This document shows, one piece after another, positions 15,687 through 25,760 of a stretch of DNA of 64,000 nucleotides. This DNA is from Symsagittifera roscoffensis (lineage: Eukaryota; Xenacoelomorpha; Acoela; Convolutidae). Within the stretch, counting starts at the first letter, position 1; every line of letters starts with the position of its first letter. Location: positions 37,177,959-37,241,958 of the forward strand of contig NC_087069.1 of the NCBI RefSeq assembly GCF_963678635.1, read 5' to 3'. The notes under the pieces were generated by a model. That model was not told the origin of the DNA and ran no database searches. It saw nothing but the letters and a program-made list of their open reading frames with translations. Both the position numbers and the translations under genes were made by a program.

Positions 15687-17476
15687 GCCGCCAACTTGGA
15701 TCACTCCATCGATCAAATTCCCATCCAACCAACCTTACCTCTTCAATCCCAATAATACCACTTTTTGCTTTTCCGCCACCCGATTTTCCATCTAGCAATG
15801 TAACATCAGGCATGAATTCCGACACTAACTCACAAATTTCAGTTTTATACTCCATTTCACAGCTAAATAACCCGAATATTGAAACCCCCGACGAATTTGC
15901 CGACTCAGAACCATCTCCATCCAATAATTTTCATAACCCTTCTCAGTTTTCTCAACCTCCTTTTCAACCCATATTGTCAAATAACCCTGACCCCATCACT
16001 CCTACACCCTCTTATGCTTCCCAAGTTACCCCAACCTACTCCTCATACCATTCTGACCAATCATCTCCAGACACCCCCCGAATCTCCCCAGAGCTAGACA
16101 ATTTTATTACCCTCCAACAACAACCCTACCACCTTAACACCCCGACCATAAACCAAATCTTCTCCACTACAAATTCATCCAATCCCCCTACACCCTCTTC
16201 AAATTATACTGAATCATTAGCACCATCATCCATATCAACTGAATCCTCACTCAACACTAATAGAGCTTACCGCACTTTTAAAAGAAAGTTCCCCAACCAT
16301 CCTTTCCCAGCAAAACCAGGAACAGCCCGTGAATACATCAACCACCCCCAGCATACTAACACTAGAGAATTCTTAGCTATCACTTTACCCTCATTTCCAC
16401 AATACACCTTAAACACCCCTCATGACGCTAACGAAACACGCAACTTTGTAGACGAATACGTTTTAATGCCCACTCTCTCTTGGACCTCATACTATCATTT
16501 CACTAACCCTCTTTGCTTACCTTTAACCAACACATCCATCGATATAGACCGAAACAAAGACATGCTATATCGACTAACTACACCACTCACCGCTAGACAA
16601 TTTACTTACGTAGGATATAAAAAATCACTAAAAATACACACTGCACCTAGAGCTAATGAATATACACTAGAATACTACGATCACAACATCATCAGAGCTA
16701 ACCAAGATCAATTCTTAGACGATGATCGCTTCGCTAACCCACAAATCACCGAGAAATTTTTCATCAAGACACTATATGTATTTACACTAAACATCTTCGA
16801 CCGAAAGTTTGATCACATTATTTCAGAAGCACTAACAAGCACACAAGCGTACGAAAGTTTTAAAGAACGCTTCCAAATCTTTTCACTAACCTTTCATTTC
16901 CTTGCACCACACGAAAGAGATTTACACTGCTCACACGATATTATGTTGCGAACTAAACAAACACATACATACAGTTACTATCGTTTCATCCAAAATCACT
17001 TTGACCTCCACACACCCTCTAGACAACCACACCATCGCTTTCAATTCATCAATTCAAAATACACTTCACCGTATTTCCTAAATTTCACATATTGTATTAA
17101 AGATACTAACCTTCATGGTATTCTTCGTAACTATGACCCCATAACCCAAATGTACATTTTCTGCCCCATCATCAAGACCTTCAACGCCGAAGAATCCCGA
17201 CCCTTCCTTATCCCGCACGAGTTTGTACAGCCTATAGAAATCCCCATTTTAGAATTCATCCACAACACTAAATTTAACCACAAATTATATAACTTAATCC
17301 AAAACACACCTTATGAGTTTGCAGTAGGCACTGAAGAACTAACCATTATTAAAGCACTTCAATTGCTTTGGCCACTGCTTCAAACTAAAAATATCATCCG
17401 CATCTTAGCTAAACTACTAACAACTTCAGAACTAGTTCACGATATCTTTCCCCACGGTTTTTTCCCCGACGACTAA
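15683..17476 (+). CDS. 597-aa accessory protein of unknown function downstream of env
   Basis: Starts at an ATGA overlap with the env stop. Residues 1-190 are a disordered-looking Pro/Ser/Thr/Asn-rich region (for example TPTPSYASQVTPTYSSYHSD). Residues about 195-597 look folded, rich in aromatics and charged residues, with no signal peptide or obvious membrane helix and no motif I recognise. The second element copy keeps the same frame open over its 428 visible codons. In the 336 C-terminal codons only five residues differ (such as L/P, D/N, I/T, I/T, V/I), which fits either a young copy or constraint. An env-downstream gene of this size is unusual for a gypsy element. A regulatory, tegument-like or captured host gene origin are all possible. 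Confidence 0.75.
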   Translation: MSRQLGSLHRSNSHPTNLTSSIPIIPLFAFPPPDFPSSNVTSGMNSDTNSQISVLYSISQLNNPNIETPDEFADSEPSPSNNFHNPSQFSQPPFQPILSNNPDPITPTPSYASQVTPTYSSYHSDQSSPDTPRISPELDNFITLQQQPYHLNTPTINQIFSTTNSSNPPTPSSNYTESLAPSSISTESSLNTNRAYRTFKRKFPNHPFPAKPGTAREYINHPQHTNTREFLAITLPSFPQYTLNTPHDANETRNFVDEYVLMPTLSWTSYYHFTNPLCLPLTNTSIDIDRNKDMLYRLTTPLTARQFTYVGYKKSLKIHTAPRANEYTLEYYDHNIIRANQDQFLDDDRFANPQITEKFFIKTLYVFTLNIFDRKFDHIISEALTSTQAYESFKERFQIFSLTFHFLAPHERDLHCSHDIMLRTKQTHTYSYYRFIQNHFDLHTPSRQPHHRFQFINSKYTSPYFLNFTYCIKDTNLHGILRNYDPITQMYIFCPIIKTFNAEESRPFLIPHEFVQPIEIPILEFIHNTKFNHKLYNLIQNTPYEFAVGTEELTIIKALQLLWPLLQTKNIIRILAKLLTTSELVHDIFPHGFFPDD

Positions 17477-17479
17477 CAG

Positions 17480-17558
17480 GTAAGTATGAATTAAATGAAT
17501 ATTACTAACTAATTAAAATATTAAAAAACTCACCATTCTTTATTCATGTTTTCTTTAG
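17480..17558 (+). other. Predicted 79-nt intron immediately after the last stop codon
   Basis: The 597-aa ORF stops at 17474-17476 and is followed by CAG|GTAAGTATG, a near-perfect 5' splice site with GT at 17480. Seventy-nine bases later comes TTCATGTTTTCTTTAG|AT, a typical nematode acceptor ending at 17558. The same sites exist in the second copy (62711 to 62633). Intron length fits nematode norms. It lies in the 3' untranslated region, or removes the 3' end of one transcript class. Splicing itself is inferred. Confidence 0.65.
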
Positions 17559-17686
17559 ATTTTTAGCCTTCATCTTCGATCATCTGAAAAATTCACAAAA
17601 GAAAAATAAAAAATAGCAAACTTCTTCAAAACTGTTTAAGACCCTTTTAACTTTTGCACCAACAATTAAATAAATATAATACCAAT

Positions 17687-17803
17687 GCAGTAAATTAATT
17701 TATAAAATTTTCCCCCAAAGCAGTAAATCTACATATGATGAAAATTTGTATCTTAAAATTCCCCCATTACTAGCAGTAAATTTCCAAATTCTATGCAGTA
17801 AAT
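17687..17803 (+). promoter_or_regulatory. Cluster of four GCAGTAAAT motifs
   Basis: GCAGTAAAT occurs at 17687-17695, 17720-17728, 17773-17781 and 17795-17803, with a partial GCAGTA at about 17818. Four exact 9-mers within 120 bp suggest a binding site for an RNA- or DNA-binding protein. It is retained in the second copy. Confidence 0.5.
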
Positions 17804-18101
17804 TAATAAAATGCAATTGCAGTACTAACCTTTTGATATTTTCATTCATTCGCACAGAAATTCTATCCACACTCACACAGCTCGCCCACGAAGAATTGTT
17901 TAAAATAATGAATTTCAGTTTCAAGTTTTCACACTCAACAACTCTAACATATAATAACAAGTTTCAAACTTTCCTTTAACCCGGTTGGAAAGGAATCATA
18001 TACTAAACAAAACTAACCAACGCAGCTTACTAAATACCACAAATCATAAAATAACAGCATGACTAAGAAAAGGAAACCAACGGTACCCAAACCGGATTAA
18101 C

Positions 18102-18116
18102 CCAGTTTAAAACTGG
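18102..18116 (+). promoter_or_regulatory. Perfect 7-bp hairpin in the 3' region
   Basis: CCAGTTT and AAACTGG flank a single central base. It sits within a run of related GG/CC-containing motifs (ACCGGATTAACC just upstream). Present also in the inverted copy. Confidence 0.35.
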
Positions 18117-18330
18117 ATAATTTATTCTTTTGAAGACTATTACAAAGTCTTAGAAAGAAATAATAAAACACAAAAAAGTCGAAAGACAAACCCATACCAC
18201 AAACAATTTGCTTTTTGAACAAAGTACATAACCAACAAGACATAAGTAAAACCACAACAAACCCAACATAAAATGTTGTCACATAACAGGACTCCTCATA
18301 AAAACCGCATGAAATCATACTCCCACACCT

Positions 18331-18388
18331 GGCCTAACCCACCAGGAAAGGACGTCCTGAGCATGCTCTATAGCCGGCCTAACCCACC
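18331..18388 (+). repeat. Direct repeat GGCCTAACCCACC with 45-bp spacing
   Basis: Exact 13-mers at 18331-18343 and 18376-18388 in an otherwise AT-rich 3' region, separated by a GGACGTCC palindrome. Also present in the second copy around 61812-61857 on the minus strand. Confidence 0.5.
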
Positions 18389-18430
18389 GCGCTACATCCA
18401 CGCTTTGTGACCACACCTTTATTTTTAATA

Positions 18431-18456
18431 AGAGCTACTCAAGGGTGAGTAACTCT
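18431..18456 (+). promoter_or_regulatory. Stem-loop in the 3' region
   Basis: AGAGCTACTCA and TGAGTAACTCT form ten base pairs with one mismatch around an AGGG loop. The structure is preserved in the inverted copy at about 61736-61761. Possible RNA stability or export element; role inferred. Confidence 0.5.
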
Positions 18457-19085
18457 TCAAAATAACCGAACTAAAACAAAAAGCTTTTGTGAAAACAACT
18501 AACTAAAATCATTATTAAAAAATATATTAAACTAATAAAAGATTTATAAAATGTAAAATTACATGATGCAATATATAGATCAGAATACAACACCAAGGAC
18601 GAACATCAAAAGACAAGACGACCTCACTACACTCGAGAGAGAATGACCAACTACAATCGATATGCCGCTCACAATCACAACTCAAAGGATTTAGAGTACG
18701 ACTTGACTTCGCAGAAAAGGACTTCATTGAACTAGACCAATGACCACCTCGATGTTCAAGTATACGTACAGATCCGAGTAACCAGGCATCCCCTCCACGC
18801 ACAATCTCCACGCCATTCCCGAGCTAGATCAAACACAAAAGAAGTTCTCTCCGAAGAACAGAAAAACCTGACATAGCCAACCATTCTGAAACCAGAATTG
18901 ATGCTGTTGCAGAGACTCAGTCGTTGTCACAAGAAGAACACAACGTCTTGTGTCCTCAATTCCAGATCCCTGGAACTTCCTTAACAAAAAGGAAACAAAA
19001 GAAAAATGATGTTCGCCAAATACCAACGTCCATCATCCATCCTTGAACTACAGAAGAACTGTTCAAAAAAAACTCTGTAAAACCC

Positions 19086-19092
19086 GGATGGG
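19086..19092 (+). other. Short polypurine stretch next to the 3' LTR
   Basis: GGATGGG, interrupted by one T, directly abuts the 3' LTR and is where plus-strand priming would be expected. It is short and imperfect compared with typical polypurine tracts. The same bases abut the LTR in the second copy. Confidence 0.45.
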
Positions 19093-19502
19093 TGGAACCT
19101 GATCTAAACTATATTTTATGATTGGATAAATTAAATGTTTTACCAATGTAAAGTATTTAATATTAACCAATCATGATCCATCTAACTAACAACCCACTTA
19201 TTTGTAAGTGCTGAAGTTACTTGTAATTTCAGCACCAGAGAGATTTGAATTTAACTTAGAAATTAGTTGGACTCTCCCGAGCACTTCAGCAGCCGCAATA
19301 AACCAGTATACCCTAGATCTATTGAGCCTAGCAGAGACTAGTTAAACAACCTGAGACTAGATAGTATAAGAGTAAGATTAGGATCGGTATTAGACTAAGA
19401 AGTTGCACGAATCTATCCGGCCGAAAATAAGATAGCGTGACGAGCAGACGGTGTACCCTATCCGAAATTACTCTATGAGTTATACACCCCAGTCATAACT
19501 CA
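19093..19502 (+). repeat. 3' LTR of the giant element
   Basis: 410 bp, TGGAACC to TAACTCA, matching the 5' LTR except for two adjacent bases. It contains AATAAA at 19297-19302, the likely polyadenylation signal of the element's transcripts. Confidence 0.95.
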
Positions 19503-19506
19503 GTAT
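19503..19506 (+). repeat. Target-site duplication, right copy (GTAT)
   Basis: Matches the GTAT at 591-594 directly before the 5' LTR. Confidence 0.85.
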
Positions 19507-21900
19507 GTGTTTTTAAAGTTTTTTTTGCGGTCGAAAAAATTTCAAAAAAAAACATTAGAAAAACCTGTTGAGAGCTTGAAAACAATCTGCAAATGGGCAA
19601 GGATTGCGCTACTTGTCAATTTTCTCAGTAAGAAATGAAATCAAATCGGTTTCAGCTGTAAACTTTTTTGACTGCTCATATGAAAGCAATTTTTCCAGTA
19701 GTTGCGTATCAGAAACGTATCTAAACATTTTTCTTGATATGCAGTTCAAAACTATCTAACTCAACTATTGAGTTTTGCGACTCTTGTTATTTGAAATAAT
19801 TCATTAAAATCTCCAAAACGGTATCTTTGATAATAACACTGCTCCGTCGAAAATAACTGAAAAAAAAACATTTGATTCTGAGCTTTGATGGCTAAATAAG
19901 GTCACTTTTGAGGCAAAATCGGGACCGATGTCCGCAAAAAAAATCGCTTTTAAAGTCACGCAAAATTGCAATATGAAGATTTTGCAACTTGAAGAGTTGT
20001 AAAGTTGCTACATGAAGCTTTTCCAACCAGATATAATCCAACCAAAAAGCAAGAGTTGTTAAACGCTAACTACTAGCTTACGACTTTAAAATTTTGAGAT
20101 CAAATGAAAGGCTCCGCTTTAGATAACGGCAAACTTTCTTTGTTTTTGAAACTTAAATCTCAACTTAACATTTTTGCTGCTGAAAAATTTTGCTTTAGAA
20201 AAAATTGTTGATGTAGCTTGCACAACTTCTTCTCACAAAAGTTTTTAAATACTCTAACAATGTGAATAAGAATGAACATGCCCTCCAGTAAACTGGGAAT
20301 TCAAATCAACAAGAGCAACAACAACAACCTCGCCAAAGTGTCTTTAAAGCAACGGAAATCAAGATTTCATAGAAAAATATGCAATATCTAAATCCGGCTT
20401 GTTCCAGTTTTTTTTCATAGTCTTATATAGTAAGATACGGTGTTTGATTCATGTTCTAAAATTTATATAATTTTTTTTAAATAGCCATTTTTTAAAATGT
20501 TTTCAAAAACACGAATATGGTGGGATTCAGTGTTCCGCAAGGCTCAGTTCTTGGGCAGTGTTTTTTAAAAATTTTTTATACATAAACCATGTTCCACGAA
20601 AAGCAAAAATTATATGAGGCGTTTTTGGCAAATGACATACGTTTGTGTTGCAAAAAAAATAAGCACGGTAAAATAATGAAAAAAAGCTGTAAATTTAGAC
20701 CTGTAATACAAAGCCAATAAAATACAAAAAATCGGGCAATTAATATGGACCGGAAACAAAAAAATTAGAAGTTTTTTGAGGAAGAACAAAAGGTGACATT
20801 TAAAAATTTGAGCATCGTACTGATTTTATGAGCTTTCACCAGCATGTTGATGTTTTTTTTTGCAGAAAAATTAAAACAAATCAATAAGTTCATATCAAAC
20901 AAAAAATTTTTTCCCAAACATTGCTCTAAAAATTTCATCATTTTATATAAAACCCATTCCTTTTTGTGGCTCATTAGAATGATGCGGTGCAAAAAACATG
21001 TCTTGAAAAGAGTTGTTTCATTGCAAAACCACCTTATGAGAAACGCTTTTCCTGCGACATCTAGGAAACCAGATTTCTAGCAATTTTTTTATGAAGGAGT
21101 AGATGTTTTCACTAACAATTGTTCGGAGAGACGAAATTGATGAGTTGATCATGCTTTGCAAAGCCAAAGTACAAGAGCTCAAAAAACGGTTCAGTGTAAA
21201 GCTATTTGGAACCCATTGAATAAGTTAAATTGGAGAATAAAAACCCTAAATTTGTTTTAGTTTTCTCACATAAAATTCCATCAAACATGAATCAAACAAG
21301 AAGATCTGCCGATACAATTTTAAGAACTGTTCTCTTGTAGATATTTCTGACTTATGAAAAAACTTAAGTTTTTTGCATAAATATTTTATTCATTGTCCAA
21401 TTTTTGTGGTGTTCAGAGTCTCGCTTCAATGAACATCAGCTTCTTCTCGATCCTTGAGAGTTGAATACTCATTGATTTCTTCTGGGAAATTTCAATTAGT
21501 CATTTCAGCAAGAGAAATGATTTGTTGCATCTCAATTAGAAGTTCTGCCAAAAACCTCAAAAAAAGTAAATGGTTTAGCAGGGTTGGACTTAGACGTGAC
21601 CCTATTTTGGCATCAATAAGCCAAAATGTTTTAAACAATTCAGTGGTAATTTTAAAATTTTGAAGTAAACAAACATTATGTGAAGGCATGATTAATTCAG
21701 TTCAATCAAATAAAATGTCCTAATAAAATGAAAAAGAAATTTTAATCAAGAATGCCAATAGCCAAACTAGATAAACATCCTTATACAAGTCTTACAATCG
21801 GTTGTTCTTAAACCCCCATTTTATTTTAACTACTGCAGATCGTGCGATCTTCATTGTTTAGTAACTTCAAAGTGCTTTTTTAGTGAATAATGCCAATGCA
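19507..21900. other. AT-rich intergenic sequence, no gene recognised
   Basis: Many T and A homopolymer runs and only short ORFs on both strands with no recognisable motifs or coherent splice structure. This should be the continuation of the host DNA left of 591, that is, sequence originally upstream of the minus-strand host gene. Confidence 0.4.
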
Positions 21901-22600
21901 TACTTGTGAATCTGCAATCCATACAAGATAACCATCTTGGATTTGTGTTTTCAGATCTTTGAATCATTTGCTCCTTGCCAAATGCTGCGTCATGTGTTTC
22001 TTCAGAAATCTATACCAGGTTTTTGTAGCCTTTTTGAGATGCCTTGAGTTTCTTCCGATGATCTTCATACTTCTTTGAGTTTGTTCGAAACGTTTTTGAT
22101 CCTGATGATTCAATCATGAAATGATTTGGGGTAATCGCTTCGTAATCATCAATTTCAAAGTGATGTGATAAACTATGGGTTTAGAATGTCTTCAACTTTG
22201 CAGACAGTTTTGCTCTAAACGTTTTCCTTATTGTTTTGGTTTTCCCATGACATTATACATTGCTTTTTCCACTTCTCACAAGTCATTCCAATAAAACCTC
22301 CAAAATGTGGCGAACATGATGGATTAAACGTCCACTCAATGTATCTTTTTGCCATTGATTCTTCATTTATCGGCGATCAATAATTAATTTGTTTTGTAAA
22401 TTTTTGTTCGTTCAAAAAGTTCGTCTCATTGTCGCTCACGATGAGATCCGGCTTAAATCTTTGAGCGATGAATCGGAACAAGCTAATTAACACTGATTCT
22501 GTTGACAAATCATCAGAAACTTCAAGATGTATGGCTCTCGTTGTGAGACGAGTCATCAGACATATACCTTTCTTCTGACCATCTCCTTACTTTTGCTTTG
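21900..22600 (-). pseudogene. Decayed BEL/Pao integrase
   Basis: Reading the minus strand in pieces gives TRAIHLE (22518-22556), VSDNETN (22420-22440), WTFNPSCSPHFGGFIG (22284-22340) and a C-terminal ITPNHFMIESSG-like part (about 22120-22150). These are the ordered hallmarks of a BEL/Pao integrase core, including the SDN aspartate, and of its C-terminal region. Stop codons and shifts interrupt the frame (for example soon after the SDN motif), so it is not functional. It forms the 3' end of the degraded element extending to 29640. Confidence 0.8.
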
Positions 22601-23519
22601 AGAGTTCCGAAGTAATATATCCCAATGTTTTTTAAAAGTTTTGTGAAATCCATTCTGAAATTAGTTAGTCTGCCATCATTGGAAACTCATTCCTCTTCGA
22701 TGAAAAATTACAAGGTACAAATTTTTGCCTTGAGTTTTCAAGTTTGTTTATTACATCAAAACCCAGTAAGTGTCTCAAACCATGCTTCCTAATGGTTCAA
22801 TCCTAATATGATGATTTTCGATTTTCCAGATGTTTATGACTCACGAAGATTTCAGTTTTGTTTTGAAACCAAAATTTTTGGCTGCTTTTTTGCATCTGAT
22901 AAGTTTCTCGACCTTATCAACCTGCCTCTTGCTCTCATCAACCCTTCTGCATCAATGAATGGATTCATTTTTTCGAGATGAATTTGTACCTTTTCTCTTA
23001 AACTTTCTTTTGATCACAACTAAAGACAACTGTCGTTGCTTGTTGCTTCTCTTCAGTTTTTATACGCGATGTTTTGAAATCTCTATCCGTATTGTCCTCA
23101 TAAGCAGTTGTGTTTTGTAGTCATTGAAAAGTACCAAACCTATGCCAATTGGCCAAAAGTTCAATAACTGTAACCTTTTAGAAGTTTGTTTAATTAGTTT
23201 TCCCACTTCAACTTTTTTAATGCTCACCTTCTTTGACCATTCATTTTCATTATTCAACCAAGTCGGCCCGTTTAACGAAATAATTTTTTTTGTATTGGTA
23301 TTTTCATGAGTACTCTCGTACCTAGGTCTGTCGGATTCAGTTTCCTTTTAACAAATCTCCATATGTTAGTCTTTGTGGAGTCGAGAATCATTTAGACCCC
23401 AATTGCTATATGATCAAAATTTTTTTCAGAAGAAAACCAATCAAGTACTGTGCTAGAATCTATTCACAAGTAGACTAGTGTTTCTATGTGTTTACGATAC
23501 ATTTTCCTTTATTCTTGTG

Positions 23520-23640
23520 GCTATCGCTGCTGCTTGCAACTCCAAATGTGACATGCTTATATATTTCTCTGGTGCAACTTTGGTTTTTCCAAATATAAAA
23601 AAAGATTTAGTTTCAGCAAGCGCTGAAGAACAAAATTAAC
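23520..23640 (-). pseudogene. BEL/Pao RNase H-region fragment
   Basis: The minus strand reads KTKVAPEKYISMSHLELQAA, matching the conserved BEL/Pao stretch following the RT where a V-A-P...LEL-A motif is typical. It is followed within about ten codons by an in-frame stop. It is part of the degraded element and lies in the expected place between RT and integrase. Confidence 0.7.
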
Positions 23641-24184
23641 CAACCCTGCTTAGTCCTCCAAGTGGACCATCCGTGCACACGTTGAGATCAATCTATGATG
23701 GAATGAATTTTAAGTAATTTCTTGATAATTCATTATTTTTGATTTTTTCTAAATCCGTTTCTCAAAAACTCAAAATCTTCAGCATTGTTTTCTTGAATTT
23801 CTTCTTCCCATTCAAAATCTTCAGATTTCCATAGTTTTTTCTTAAGTAATTTCAGACGTCTCTACAATGTTTTTTTTTAAATTTTATCAGCTAGAAAACT
23901 CCTTTGCTTAAACTTTGATTTATTCTTTGTTTGAGGTTCTGGGTTTCTATTTTATCAATGCTTGAGTATGTGAAATCATCCATATGGAAATTATTCTACC
24001 TGTCTCGTATATTTTCATTTTCAAGGAATTAGTCAGTGCATAGTTTGCAAAAATTGATGAACTTCTGGCTCCAAAAGTATGTCTGTTTTATTTGTATATC
24101 ACTAATTTGTCATTTATCATTTGGATATCTGGAGTAAAATATCTCAGAGGTTGAGTACCTTTATTCTTCATCTTGACTTGAAAA

Positions 24185-24400
24185 TCAACTGCTCTTAACC
24201 AGTTGTGGTGCAAACGCTCTTTCCTGAAAATTGAACACGGTTCCTATAAGTTTCTGCAACAAATCTGGTCCTGGTAGTACTTTGTCATTCAAAAACATCC
24301 CTTGGTACTTCAAAGCTGCATGACTCCAAGTTCTAACGTTTTCAATTTTGAATATGTCATTTTTAGTCGCTTTCTCAATGAACCGTTTTTTGAGTTCCAT
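24185..24400 (-). pseudogene. BEL/Pao reverse transcriptase fragment
   Basis: A 71-codon open piece containing ALKYQGMFLNDKVLPGPDLL, which matches the LND-x-L-x-GPDLL signature at the start of the BEL/Pao RT core, followed by a phenylalanine-arginine-like region and a stop. The catalytic DD region is not recognisable downstream. Confidence 0.75.
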
Positions 24401-24829
24401 TTTATTATGTCTTGACCCTTTGCTTTCAATTCGTCATCTTTACTGAGCCTTCTTTGCAAAGACCTAAGTTGTCCAAGTCATGTCCATAGTTGTTTGGAAA
24501 ACTTAATCGATCGTCCGACCATAGAAGTTCAACTTCGCATCTACCTATCTTCAAACATGATGGTAGGTTCTAGGATTTGCTGAGTTCGCTTGTCTTTACT
24601 AGATAAGAGTTCAACATTTTTCACTGATCCATAGCTTTCTTCAGAACAATTTTGGTTCTTTCAAGCCTACTGCTTTTCTGTGGAACGGTTTGCAATTAAA
24701 TGTTTCCTTTTGTCCCATTGGACTATTTAGAGTCCATCCAAGAGTTGTTTTACTCCCAATGGTTGTCTCATCATATTGAAATTATCCTGGCCAATTATGG
24801 TTTGATTTGATTTCGGAGAGTGAAATTTT

Positions 24830-25198
24830 CTAGTTTGGCCAAATTGATAAGGGTGGGTATCTTCTTTTGTAGGCATCATAATTGTACTTCATTGACCCAG
24901 CAGATAAATTGGGATGAAACAAAAAATTGACGTTTTCAGGTTTGAGACTTTTAGTGGATACCTTCAGGTTTTTTCCTTTTGTGGTGCTTTTTGAACTGGT
25001 AGCTTCAGCCAATTCTCTTTTGCAAACATTTGTATGTAGTTTCAGCAACTCTTTGAAAAAAATTTTTTTGGTGTCACAAGCCTCCCTTGATGCACAAGAT
25101 TTCATTGATTTGCCTACCTTGATGCACAGTCTTCTGAACCAAAATTTCTGGCTTTTGTTTGGTGTATGTGATTTAAGTTTTGTGTTCAATTTGCTCAT
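24830..25198 (-). pseudogene. Remnant of gag C-terminal cysteine-rich region
   Basis: 122 open codons with a Lys-rich stretch and several cysteines and histidines (RLCIKVGKSMKSC, REACDTKK, LHTNVCK) that resemble decayed zinc knuckles at the gag-pol junction of BEL/Pao elements. Position between gag core and RT supports this reading; the exact cysteine spacing is not canonical. Confidence 0.45.
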
Positions 25199-25559
25199 CT
25201 AGATTCACGACTTCGCTTTTCGTTTAACTGATTGTGCACTATGGCCATATTAGTGAGCCATTAAATTAGCTCAGCCACAACTGACTGTGAGCATTATCCT
25301 TTCGAAAGTCCACTTCTCTTTGAGATCAGGTGAAAACTTGCTCAATGTCATGTTTATATTTAAAAATGAATTCAGATAATTCTGTTTATTGAAAAGTTGT
25401 CAAAATGCTTTAAAAAGCGCCTGGTAACTTCGATGTTTGATAAGAGTCGTGTATTTTTACTATTGGAAAGTTCTGCAATAGCTTTAATTTTGAATCATTT
25501 AGGATATGTGGGTAATCTTAATGCTCGGACAACAGTTTCCATGCATTTTTTCATTGGTA

Positions 25560-25760
25560 GCAATTTTAGCTGAGTCCTGTCAGAATCTGTTCAGCTTTGC
25601 CAGATATGTAGCTTTTCAGATAGTTCATCTTTTCGCTTTTTACTATTTTCGCTCTATGCGCCGTTGCTGTGAATAATCCTGTCCACTCTGGCCATTCCAG
25701 TGGATCACCAGCAAATGTCTCTAGCATATCCATGTTTTGAGTCGAAATTTCTTGAAACCT
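25560..25760 (-). pseudogene. BEL/Pao gag core fragment
   Basis: The minus strand reads FAGDPLEWPEWTGLF followed by HRAKIVKSEKMNYLKSY and an ISGKAEQIL stretch, the conserved core of BEL/Pao Gag. The frame is open for only about 60 codons. Confidence 0.8.

Larger units (their letters stand above)
17559..19092 (+). other. Long 3' non-coding region of the giant element
   Basis: About 1.5 kb between the intron and the 3' LTR with no supported sense ORF. It holds a cluster of GCAGTAAAT motifs (17687-17803), two strong hairpins (18102-18116, 18431-18456) and a repeated GGCCTAACCCACC (18331, 18376). Antisense ORFs of 73-94 codons exist but have no features of genes. The region is conserved in the second copy. 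It may carry RNA export, stability or packaging elements. Confidence 0.5.
595..19502 (+). mobile_element. Complete giant Ty3/gypsy-like endogenous retrovirus with accessory ORFs
   Basis: An 18.9-kb element bounded by 410-bp LTRs (TG...CA ends) and a GTAT target duplication. Order: LTR, primer binding site, 1.2-kb leader, 155-aa basic ORF, Gag-Pol (2740 aa, uninterrupted), 0.6-kb spacer, two small membrane ORFs, methionine-less 378-codon ORF, Env-like glycoprotein (872 aa), 597-aa ORF, 3' region with an intron, polypurine stretch, LTR. The pol order (PR-RT-RNase H-IN) places it in Ty3/gypsy (Metaviridae). The element is about twice the length of a typical gypsy element because of the leader, the accessory ORFs and the long 3' region. 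All large frames are open and the LTRs are almost identical, so it is probably a young and possibly active insertion. The sense strand is conspicuously poor in G. Confidence 0.95.

Noticed and set aside
18527-19026. Antisense ORFs of 94 and 65 codons near the 3' LTR, also seen at 61166-61665
   Set aside because: They are conserved only because the two copies are young. They show no motif, no splice structure and no promoter evidence, and lie in non-coding sequence of the element.
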